A DNA stretch of 64,000 nucleotides from Arachis hypogaea (taxonomy: Eukaryota > Streptophyta > Magnoliopsida > Fabales > Fabaceae): assembly GCF_003086295.3 (NCBI RefSeq), contig NC_092044.1, positions 10,422,100 through 10,486,099 of the forward strand. The letters run 5' to 3'. This document shows, piece after piece, positions 11,416-21,600 of the stretch. The notes beneath the pieces are model-generated. The model saw only the letters and a program-made list of their open reading frames with translations. It was not told where the DNA came from and made no database searches. Within the stretch, counting starts at the first letter, position 1; every line of letters starts with the position of its first letter. The position numbers were made by a program, and so were the translations under genes.

Positions 11416-11973
11416 TCAGCCAAGTTTGGCAACAACAGAACCCAAAATTACACTAACCACAACAACAATAACAAAATACAAATTAACATTCTTCTTCCTC
11501 TCTAGATGCAACATCTTCTTCTCTAAATCAGTGAGTCTCTGTTCCACTACCTTCTTTCCAAGATACAGTTTCAGATCATCAACCTCGTTTTCGGTCATAA
11601 ACTTGTCCAGAACTCTTACTGTTGAAACATGGTCATCCAACTATAAGAAGAACTTGCAGTGACTGGGATTTTTCAGCTGCATGTTCATGATGGCAAAACC
11701 AAAAATCACAAACTTATAATAAAAAAAATAACTTCTTCTTACGCCGGTATAATCAAAATCAATCAAATAAAACCACCAACTTACCCTAAAGAATGGACAT
11801 CCAAAGAACAATCTGTTGGGGTTCGTCATCGTCCTCGATTTGTACAATATGGCGTACACTCCACATCTACACCTCGGAGCAATGTCGTCTTTCTCCTCTG
11901 CAGCTTCCACACATTTCACGGTCGATGGTAATGGAACGCGTCTTGCGCTGGATGAAGCTCCATCGCTGGCCAT
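11416..11973 (-). pseudogene. GRF zinc-finger, tail-anchored protein gene in MULE (one nonsense codon)
   Basis: Two exons on the - strand, 11973-11785 and 11676-11416, have a clean phase-0 GT-AG intron and would encode about 150 residues. Exon 1 starts MASDGASSSARR and carries CRCG...(19 residues)...GCPFF. Exon 2 adds SHCKFF, so the ligands CxC...C...C match a GRF-type zinc finger, known in nucleic-acid-binding proteins and in uncharacterised plant proteins of the At4g04775 type. Next come a charged coiled-coil-like stretch (DLEKKMLHLERKK) and a C-terminal hydrophobic segment of about 20 residues (YFVIVVVVSVILGSVVAKLG), which suggests tail anchoring. One break is seen: TAG at 11643-11641 between FFL and LDDHV, where the family has Trp, so TGG to TAG is likely. 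The gene lies wholly inside the MULE, converges on the transposase and starts about 95 bases inside the right TIR. Its role in transposition is unknown. Confidence 0.75.
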
Positions 11974-12066
11974 TTACCACTCTGCAGTACCACCACCCCC
12001 AAGCTCTCACACAAATCACAACGGCTATGGCGACAGGGTTCCATTTGAAGAAATAAGGCACACACT

Positions 12067-12346
12067 AGAAACGACGTCGTCCGAGTGCCCAAGGACTACA
12101 ATGTCCCATTACTTTCTCCACTAGCACCACGTCAGCCCCGTTACCACCCTCCTGAAGACACGTGCGCATATACACGCCACATAGGCGCCAGGTAAACAGA
12201 TTTCGTTACGTGTCGGACACCAAATTGAACGAGAGGACCGATTTGTACGGCGTTTTGATGGGTGTGGGGTCGTTTTGTATTTTCCAATTTTGAGGGAGTT
12301 AAAAGTCCACGATTTAAAAGGTCAGGAACGAATTTGTCCTTTACCC
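12067..12346 (-). repeat. MULE right terminal inverted repeat
   Basis: Inverted partner of 6940-7219, ending CTTTACCC on the + strand. It keeps the same ACGT-core boxes and would serve as the promoter region of the GRF-finger gene, whose ATG is at 11973. Confidence 0.85.
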
Positions 12347-12355
12347 TTAAAAAAA

Positions 12356-12815
12356 TAAATAAATAACTATTGTATTAAAAAGAAATTAATTTAAAGTATA
12401 TTTAGTAGATAATAAAGAGTAGAATAATGAGAAATATTTTTAAGGTAAAAAAAAAATTAAAAGACGACCTAAACAACAATAACCAAACTGAATTTTTAAG
12501 ATTTAAAATTTTAAAGTGCGTAACTTTTGGCAGAAAGTTAAAGTAATTACTGAAAAAGTCCAACATAACTTTCCATCACTCCTATTCATGTGTGTTTCAA
12601 CTCCTACTTTTTACAGCACCTTAAAGCACTTTCTTTAACCACACTATATGAGTCCTATCATATGATACAATATTTTTCAAACTCAAAATACCGACTTTTT
12701 CTTTCTTCATTTTAATGTTATTTGTTGATTTTTTAGCAGATTTTTTCGTAAATAAAAAACTTAATAATTCAGGAGAGGTACAATAAAGAATTTGTAAAAG
12801 GTTTGGATGAAATAA
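12356..12815. other. AT-rich intergenic DNA
   Basis: No gene or clear repeat structure is seen between the MULE and the next element. Confidence 0.4.
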
Positions 12816-13389
12816 ATCTCAACTCTGGGTGGAAAAAGGCTAGGCGGCCTGCCAGGGTTGCAGCCTGACCTGTGTTTAGCCTGGCCTGACCTGACCCTGC
12901 TATCAAATAGGCAAGGCTCAAGCTCTTATAAAAGTCTTAATATGTTAATACATCAGGTCCAAACTTACTAATTAGTCTTATTGGCCTGTCAGTCCTGCTT
13001 GAAACTGTTAACACATAATTAAATATATAAATAATTTTTTATTATTAATAAAATTAGGAGATATTTAAATTTATTATATTTTATTATAAATACTTTTGTA
13101 TATTTTAAATATTTTAAAATTTTAAAAATTCTTATAAATATTAAATATGACATATTACATATAAATATTTCTATTAAAAAAATAATTTTTTTAAATAATA
13201 TTTTTATTTTTGTAAAAAAATTAGCAGCCTTTTTAACAGGCTTCAGACCAGACGCTGAATAACATGCCAAATTTAGTACTTTAAAAAAAGTCTATAGCAG
13301 GTTACAGGCCAGACTCAAGTCAAATAACTACATGGCAGACCTGTTAAGAGCAAAACCTGATCTGTCCTGTTTTCACTCCTAGTCTCAAC
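12816..13389. mobile_element. hAT-like non-autonomous element
   Basis: The element body is 12824-13381 (about 558 bp). The left end TCTGGGTGGAAAAAGG and the inverted right end TAGGAGTGAAAACAGG are short imperfect TIRs. The 8-base flanks ATCTCAAC (12816-12823) and GTCTCAAC (13382-13389) differ at one base, as expected for an old hAT-type 8-bp duplication. Both ends are rich in GCCTGACCTG-like subterminal motifs. The AT-rich core (13019-13270) does not code. Confidence 0.7.
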
Positions 13390-14022
13390 CAATTGCACCT
13401 ACCAGAAAAGATTATAATGACCCTTGTGAATGTCAAAAATATATGCAATTTCAATTTTTTATGTGATTTCTTGAGTTATGATATTTGGTTTATTTCTTTT
13501 ATTCAATTTTGCACTCGATTGTAAACACTTCTATGGGAGAAATCACAACTCGCAAAATGACGACAATTTAAGTTTGACATTTGAAAAAGGATAAAAAAGT
13601 TATGATGGAACTTGATAGCCATGGACAAGGTCAAGATAATGGCGCGAACTTATTGTACGGTTTCTAGGTGTAATGGCCCGTATAGCAATGCTGTAAATTG
13701 AAAAGGTCTTTGATGTTGAAAATGTAATGCGTGTGCATGGTTTTAGTAGTGTTGTATGTCGGGTAAGTTTTGGTAAGTATAAACGTATTTTTGAGTTTGC
13801 AATCGGTGGAGAGTCTCCAGCAACGTATCTCAACAACATGTGATAAATTTAGAGAAGTAGGTTGAAACTTTAGAAAAAAAGTTATGAATGTGAAGGAACT
13901 TAAATTCAGTTGGCAGCTCTGCACAAATTTTTGTTATCAAAATATGGTGATGAAGTGTCTAGTCTATCCAGTGATATATCAGACATTTAATTGGTGTATT
14001 TAATAAGTAATAGTTAAAATTT

Positions 14023-14061
<39 letters not shown>

Positions 14062-14111
14062 ATTTACTTCTAGATGTTAAATTTTTTTAATTTATGATAA
14101 AAAATTTTCTC
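13390..14111. other. Intergenic DNA with weak coding-like relic
   Basis: On the + strand at about 13830-13880 a broken frame reads QQHVINLEK.VETLEKKL, a heptad-like pattern seen near the ends of some plant CACTA-type transposases, but the stretch is too short and broken to name. A TA microsatellite fills 14027-14053. Confidence 0.3.

Positions 14112-14178
<67 letters not shown>
14112..14178 (+). repeat. TTA trinucleotide microsatellite
   Basis: About 22 uninterrupted TTA/ATT units. The same trinucleotide resumes at 15317-15343 on the other side of the TIR element, so the element probably inserted into one longer TTA array. Confidence 0.9.
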
Positions 14179-15315
14179 GTTTAAGTATGATTTTGGCTCG
14201 TAAGGTAGGGGTTGAAAATTTTTTTCGTCTCCGACCTTTTTTTGCCTAGAAAATGGTACCGAAGGTTTAACTTAATTTTAAAATCGTTCATCGGATGAAA
14301 ATATTCTTCTTCCTTCTTCCCCAAAATCAACCAGAAGCAGAACAGAAGCTGAAGTTGAACCAGAACACACCACTACCACCACGACCATCATCCTGGTCAT
14401 CAGCATCATCATCTGAAGAATAATGGATAATGGAATCATAAGAAGAAACATAAGAAGAAGAACAACAATAATGGATAATGGAATCATAAGAAGAAACATC
14501 AGAACTCAGAACCCACCACCACCACCCCCCACCCACTACCACTCCATTACCATCTGTATCACTCCATTCAGAACTCAGAAAATCATCATCCTCATCATCA
14601 TCATCATCATCATCAAAACTCAGAACCCAGAACTCAGAACTCAGAAAAACAAGAAAATCATCATCATCATCATCAAAACTCAGAATCATTAACAAAACTC
14701 AGAATTGAAATTCTTCCTCTTTCATTAACAAAACCCAGATGCAATTACAATAACCAGAAATTTCTAAATCCATCTTCAATTACAAGAATCAAAATTCCAT
14801 AAATATAATTACCAAAACAAACGACGAAACAAGGTGCGACGGCGAAGAGGAGGTGCGGCGAGACGAGGGCGAAGGCAAGGAGGTGTGGCGAGACGAGGGC
14901 GACGGCGAGGCAACGATGACAGCGAGGGCAAGGCGACGATGTCGGAGAGGGCGAGGAAGACGAGTAGAAATGGCTTGCGGCGCGCGACGTCCACCCTGCA
15001 GTGAGATCCGGCTGCAAGGACCAAACTACTAGGAGTAGGAGCGCCGTCGGCGAAGAGCTGCGCCAGTGGCCCTTCCCATTCCTTTCCCCCTCTTCTTCCC
15101 TGAACCAAAACCCCACCCCCTCCAGCTGATACCCTTCCCCCTTAACCCGTGTTTTTTTTAGTTAAGGATATTTTCGAAATAAAAATTAAAAATTTAATAA
15201 AAAGGACGATTTTACAACTAGGTTAAACATTTGGGACCATTTTGTAGGCAAAAAAAAGATCGAGGACAAAAAAAATTCCAACCCCTACTTTAAGAATCAA
15301 AATTGTACTTAACCC
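14178..15315. mobile_element. TIR element with GC-rich cargo, inserted in a TTA array
   Basis: The left end (GTTTAAGTATGATTTTGGCT...) and the inverted right end (GGGTTAAGTACAATTTTGAT...) are about 110-base imperfect TIRs that share a phrase like GCCTAGAAAATGGTACC. The flanks are TTA repeats on both sides, so the target-site duplication cannot be measured. The middle holds low-complexity CATCAT/AGAACTCAG repeats (14360-14700) and a strikingly GC-rich block (about 14820-15120) that looks like exon or leader sequence from a gene. On the - strand that block gives a frame of about 99-123 residues with no domain I recognise. Confidence 0.6.
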
Positions 15316-15439
15316 TTATTATTATTATTATTATTATTATTATTGAAAAATGTTAAATATTATATATTTAAAAAGTTTGATTTTTGTTATTAATGTTATA
15401 TATATAAATATAATTTTAGTTTAATAAAATTGTTCAATT

Positions 15440-15916
15440 AGTTACGGTCAAACTAAAACCAAGGCTACACATTATTAAAAAAAAAACTAGCTACGAAGAA
15501 AATGTAGCAATTCAGCACAAATTAGCCACGGATTATATGTGAAAAACAGTGTGAGTTAACCACAAAAATAGTGTGATTAAATAACTCAACGTTAACCACG
15601 AAAAAAATGTGACTGAAAAACTCGGCCTGTACAAATTAGCTACGGATGAAGTGTGGTAGAATTATACTTTTCGATTTGATTGTTCTTATATAACCACGGC
15701 ATTATGCATGGGCAATGATATACAAACTGTGGTTCTTTGAAAGTCTCTCATTGTTTAAAACTGTGACTAATAACTCTAAAATCATGACAAATTGAAAATA
15801 TAACCCCTCGATTAGTCACAAATATTCTTTCTTGACTAATATACGGTTGCTATCATTATGTTGGAGTTTAGCTTCAATTTTTTTCGTGACTAAACTCCTT
15901 ATTTCTGGTAGTGTTT
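15440..15916. mobile_element. CACTA-type transposon end with subterminal repeats
   Basis: The + strand ends TTTCTGGTAGTG at 15902-15913, the inverted form of a CACTACCAGAAA terminus. The roughly 450 bases before it are dense in short motifs in both orientations (TTAGCCACGG, TTAACCACGA, GTGACTAA), the usual subterminal binding-site array of CACTA elements. I cannot find the matching CACTA start on the left, so this is a truncated or heavily deleted copy. Confidence 0.6.
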
Positions 15917-17213
15917 TATAATTTTATTAATATTTTAGTTAAATCTTTCCCACAAACATATAATACAAGATACCTACAAAATAGTCCTTTTCTTTTTCAA
16001 GTGAAAAACAAAAATAATTAATATTTATTGAAATGTCACTAATATATATAACACAATAATTAATTTAAATTGGTCAAATAATTAATTTATTTATCTACTT
16101 AAATAAACATCAAATGATTTAAATTTAGTTTTGTATATACAATAATTTAATAGCCTCTTAAATAAAATTTAAATTCGCGACAAATTAATGTTTGACTTAT
16201 CGGTTAACCCACCCGAAGCCTTCTTTCATGTCAATGTGTTCATTCATTGGCACATCCAAATTAAACCCTTGAAGTAAAGTCTCAAGTGGTGACTTTCATC
16301 ATCAAACTCTTTTTAGCTCCGACCATACTAGCAATTAACCAAAGCATACATGCGGTTGTGAATAAATAAGTTTTATCCAAGTATTGAATTGTGAATTGTT
16401 ATAACTTATAAGGCAACGAGTAACCTTAGAAGTTGAGATTGATGGTGATGAATGGTGTGCTAGATGATCATATCCGATTTTAATAATTATTTTAAAATTT
16501 AAATTTAATTTTAAATTAATTCAAAATAAATCGATGTATAATTAAGATATACAATTTTATTAATTTAATATAAAAAATTAATAAATTTTACTTTTTAATA
16601 AGTTTAATATATATCATAGAATACATATATCAAAATAAATTATTTTAAAATAAAAATGACACTGTATAATATAAAAATATTTTAAACTATAAAAACATAA
16701 CATTTTATTAATAATTTTATCATAAAATATATTTTAATTATAAAATATGATTTCAGATCGGACCGATTCTATCCAAAAGATCACCAAATTAGACTCACAA
16801 ATTAAATTATATTAAACAAAAATAAAAAGCCTAAGTACAACAAAAGATGCTTTGTGTTTAGAGTTCGACCGGGTAAAATCTTGGACCCCATTCAATACTC
16901 TTCTGTGTGAGTCCAAAATGTAACACAAATTTCAATTTATATAGAATTGATATCTCTTATATTATCTTTTAAAAACGAGCTATATACCCCATCCTTTGAA
17001 ATTGCCATTAGAAAAAACATCCAGCTATCATCATGTATAATTGTCATATCTTTTACATAAAAATAGCCTAAAATATATCTCAAGAATCGTGTAACTAATA
17101 ATTTCTCTTTCAAAATTTCTTAAACGGAAATTTTTATCTTTTATTTGGACCGTTTTTTGGTGGAATTACTTTAATAGTTTGTGGAAGCATGCTTGTTGTT
17201 AATTGATAACTAC
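15917..17213. other. AT-rich intergenic DNA
   Basis: No gene is supported. The sequence is AT-rich with scattered stops in all frames, and I see no paired terminal repeats. Confidence 0.4.
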
Positions 17214-18180
17214 GGTTCCAGGGACGGACTCAAGGGACAAGTATGGTCTTGCCCCCAATAAATTTTAAAAGTTCATATATTATTATATTAGATGTATTAT
17301 ATAAAATAAAATTTAATGATATAGTAATAATAAAAAAAATTACTATTTTTTATGTATTTTTTATTTAATATTTATAATTATATAAAAATATTTTAATATT
17401 ATTTATGATAATATTTTTTTTAATTTTATTTAGTTGTTTCTTTTTTGTTATTTTTTAATTAATTTTTACTCCTATTATTATATAAAAATATTTTAATATA
17501 TTTTAAATTCACGTAATAAAATTGTTAGTGCAATTAACTTATATTATTTTATGTTATATTTTTTAGGTTTAATTACTCTATTGGTCCCTATAGTTTTGTG
17601 AAATTTTCAATTAAGTTCCTATACTTTTTTTCCTTTTAATTGGGTCTCTGCACCAATTTTTTTCAATTAGGTCCCTCTTGACAGTAATTGGCTTAATTTT
17701 ATAGGGATCTAACTAAAAAAAATTGGTGTAGAGACCCAAATAAAAGAGAAAAAAAGTGTAGGGACTCAATTGAAAAAAAATTGGTGCCAAGACTCAATTA
17801 AAAGGAAAAAAAAGTACAAGGACTTAATTAAAAATTTTGCAAAACTATAAGAACTAACAAAATAATTAAACATATTTTTTAATAATATAAAATATAAAAA
17901 TAACTTGCTGTCACATAAATACTTAATAAAGTAAATTAATTAACAAAATATTTAAAAATTTATAATTTTATATTTTATTAGATGTAAAACCATAAAAAAT
18001 TATAAAAAAATTATAAAAACTAAGATAATTCTTTTATTTGACAAGTATTTATTAATTTTTTTAATTAAAAAATTGATTATAATTATATCTATTATTAAAT
18101 ATGTAACATTATATTTAATTATACAAAATTTAAATTTTTAGTCTCTCTATTCTTTAGATTCTTGGATCCGTTCTGGTTCC
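17214..18180. mobile_element. Possible TIR element carrying a nested foldback element
   Basis: AGGGACGGACTCAAG at 17220 is matched, inverted, by AGAACGGATCCAAGA ending at 18174. The direct repeat GGTTCC flanks both ends (17214-17219 and 18175-18180). The interior is AT-rich and non-coding and contains the foldback element at 17566-17871. The class is uncertain, and a 6-bp duplication is short for hAT. Confidence 0.4.
17556..17881. mobile_element. Foldback MITE with exact 10-bp flanking repeat
   Basis: Element 17566-17871 has two arms of about 120 bases that are inverted copies: GGTTTAATTACTCTATTGGT... on the left and its complement ending ACAAAATAATTAAAC on the right. ATATTTTTTA occurs exactly at 17556-17565 and 17872-17881, giving a 9-10-bp target duplication that points to a Mutator-type MITE. 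The GGTCCCT/GGGACTCAATT-type interior is a common legume repeat. A diverged relative sits in the intron of P450 gene 2. Confidence 0.8.
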
Positions 18181-18684
18181 ATACCCATCAAGGTAGGAGC
18201 ATTTTTTAGGCAATAAGACTAAGTCACGTAATAGAGAACACACTGATACAACTATTAATAAAAAAATTGAAATTTATTTATCAACGGATTTCTTTATCTT
18301 GTACCAAGAATTCTGCTACCTATTTTGACAGCAGCAATTGTGTACACTGACGAGTAGAAAATATTTTATTGAAATTGAAAAATAAAGATTTTTTTCTTCA
18401 TTTATTTTGTTTATAGTAATAAGATATTTAGGTTCTTGAACAATTTTTTTAATAGACTTATAAATCTGTAAAGAAAATAAAATACTAAATAAATATTTAA
18501 ACAATTATGTTAAAAATTATAAATTTCTAAAAAGAAAAAACTATAAAGTAAGTCCTTGAAAAATTATAATAATAGACTTATAAATTTTTTTTATTGAAAG
18601 TAAATAAATTGAGTTGAATATTGTAATTTTTCAAAGACATGGTCTGAGAGACCGCTTCGCTTATGCATTCTGGTTGGTATCGTT
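18181..18684. other. AT-rich DNA; last part may be Gypsy gag continuation
   Basis: Mostly featureless. The last 50 bases (18635-18689) are GC-richer. If the Copia insertion and one CTTTT copy are removed, they join directly to the gag-like sequence at 23577 onward. Confidence 0.3.
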
Positions 18685-21600
18685 CTTTTTGTTAGGTACC
18701 AGATAAATGATACGGTAAAATATAAAAATAAAAAAAAATTAGAAATTTGTATAAAATATGGAAACAATTGAATAAATTTTTTTAAAAATTACAATTTCTC
18801 TCTATCATAAAGAGACTACAATAACACCCTTTTTTGATAAAAGAAAAACACACTTCTCTCTACATATATAGGAGAAAATTACTCAAAGAAATATTATGTT
18901 ATTCTATCTAGATGACTTGATTGAAATAAATTAAAGAAAAACTCAATTTATAGGTGAGTCTCTTCAATATGAACCATCCGTCAATTAGAGGTATATAATT
19001 CTTTTCTTTTTCAATCATTAAAATTCTAAGGTTATAAAATAAGATTGTTTATTACCTTTCATTTTATATAGTTATTATTTATTTAGTTATTTTCTAAAAT
19101 TAGCTTTACTAATTTTCACAATCTCTCACTAAAAGATAATTTTGATAAATTTTCAAAATTCATATTGCTCATGTATTCCATAGGCTGTATGAGGATCTAC
19201 ACTATTCAAACTTTTCTGTGTTGATTGGTTTTGTCATGGCATCTGCTAGGTTATCTTTAGTGTGAATCTTCTGCATATCAACACTTCTTTCTTCTACTAC
19301 TTCCCGAATAAAGTGATATTGTACTCCAATGTGTTTTGTTCTTGAATGAAAGGTAGGATTTCTTGCAATGTGCAAGGCATTCTGACTGCACAATACACAG
19401 AAATCTTCTGTTGTTTGTGCCTGAGTTCTTCTATCAACCTTTGGATCCAAATAGCTTCCTTGCATGCTTGTGTAGCTGCCATATATTCATCTTCTATAGT
19501 AGATAAAGCTACAACAGTCTGTAATTTAGATAGCTAGCTCACAACTTCTCCTGCAAGTGTAAACACATAGCCTGTAATAGATTTTCGTTTATCAAGATCA
19601 CCTGCAAAGTCTGAGTCGACATATCCATTGACAATGAATTCTGATCCTCCAAAACATAATGCAACATTCGAGGTCCCTTTGATATATCTTAGGATCCTCT
19701 TAACAACATTCCAATGCTCTTTAACCGGATCTGGCATATATCGACTTACCACTGCAACTGCTTGAGCAATATCTAGCCTTGTACAGATCATGGCATAAGT
19801 AAGGCTTCCCACCGTTGATGCATACGGTACTCAAGACATTTCTATCCTCTCTACTTCACTACTAGGACACATACTTGAGGATAATTTGAAATTCATAGTA
19901 AGTGGGGTTGAAATTGGCTTACATTCTTGCATATTGAAGTGTTGCAAGATCTTCTTCAAATAATTCTTTTGCGATAACCAAATCTTCCTATCTTTTTTGT
20001 CTCGGTGAATTTACATCCCTAAAATCATGTTTGCTGGTCCCAAGTCTTTCATATCAAACTTCCTAGCCAACTGTGCCTTCAATTCTTGGATTTGATCTTT
20101 GTTGGAACCTACCACCAACATGTCATCCACATACAATAGTAGAATGATGAAATCATTATCACTAGACCTCTTGTAACAGGTACAATGATCTGATCTAAGT
20201 CTGTTGTATCCAAGGCTAATAATGAAAGAATCAAATCTCTTGTACCAACACCTTGGTGCCTGCTTTAGACCATAAAGAGATTTAGTTAACCTGCAAACCA
20301 AGTTTTTATTTTCTCATTCTTCAAAACCTTCTGGTTGGAGCATATATATCTCTTCTTCAAGTTTTCCATGAAGAAAAACAGTCTTTACATCTAATTGCTC
20401 TAGATGTAAATCAAATACAGCACACATAGCCAAAACTACTCTAATAGTAGTTAGTCTTATCACTGGAGAAAATATTTCATTGAAGTCAACACTTTCTTTC
20501 TGAGCATATCCCTTGACAACCAATCTTGCACCATATCATTCCACCTAATCATTGCTATCTCGTTTGATCTTGTAAACCCATTTGTTACCAATGGCTTTTC
20601 GACTTGCTAAAAGTTCAACAAGTTTTCAGGTATGATTCCTATGTAATGTCTATATTTCTTCTTGCATTGCTGTCATCCACATAGAAGCATCTGGATTGCG
20701 CATAGCCTCCATAAAAGTTGTTGGCTCTCCATCTTTTGTCAGAAGACAATATGCATCATGGTTTGTCAAAACATAATTTGAGTGCCATGATGGTGTTCTT
20801 CTTTGTCGAGTGGATCGATGAACTTCTATGTCATTGGCCTCTGCTTTTTGTTCTTCGTACTGTGGTTCTGCTTCAGAAAGATCACATTCTCTGCATTTTT
20901 CATCTATTTGAACAGTGGGTATCTGTTTAACAGTACTGTCATTTTCTTGTTCTTTTTGTAATTCATCTTCTGCAAATATCACATCTCTACTGACAACTAC
21001 CTTGCGGGCAGTGGGATCCCACAGGCGATACCCCTTAACTCTGTCAGCATAACCCAAGAATATACATTTTCTAGACTTTGGGTCCATCTTTGTTCATTCG
21101 TGGGAATTGTACATCACGTACACAGGACAACCAAATATATGTAAAGAAGAATGATTAGGTGGCTTACCTTGCCACATCTCATTGGTGTCTTCAACTCAAT
21201 TGCAGTTGATGGTGACCGATTTATCACATAACAGGCATTTTTAACTAACAGCTTCTGCCCAAAAAGACTTGGTTAAACCTGCAGTTTGCAACATAGCTCG
21301 TGCTCTTTCTACGAGAGTCCTATTCATTCGCTCTGCTACACCATTTTGCTAAGGCGTATATGCAATTGTGAATTGCCGTTGAATATCTGCTTACTTGCAA
21401 AATGTTAGAAAACCGCCATCGACATATTCTCCTCCATTATCTGTCCTTAAACACTTGATATCCTTTTCAGATTCAAGTTCTAACTTTGCTTTTAACTTTT
21501 TAAACATCGAGAACACGTCTGACTTTTTCTTGATTGGGTACACCCATAGCCTCCTAGAGTAATCATCAATAAATGATACAAGATATTTTGCTCCTCCTAG

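Larger units (their letters stand above)
6930..12355 (+). mobile_element. Mutator-like element (MULE), complete but decayed
   Basis: An element of about 5.4 kb at 6940-12346 has 280-base terminal inverted repeats (6940-7219 and 12067-12346), with about 19 mismatches in my hand alignment (roughly 93% identity, mostly transitions). The flanking sequence TTAAAAAAA at 6930-6938 and 12347-12355 fits a 9-bp target-site duplication, the MULE hallmark, with a one-base ambiguity in the A-run on the left. Inside are a mudrA-type transposase relic on the + strand (7448-11070) and a convergent GRF zinc-finger gene on the - strand (11416-11973). The transposase carries several stops and frameshifts, so this copy cannot be autonomous. 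It lies between the two P450 genes. Confidence 0.9.

Noticed and set aside
14327..14695. Asp-rich and Arg/Ile-rich overlapping frames on both strands
   Set aside because: They are translations of CATCAT/AGAACTCAG low-complexity DNA inside a TIR element.
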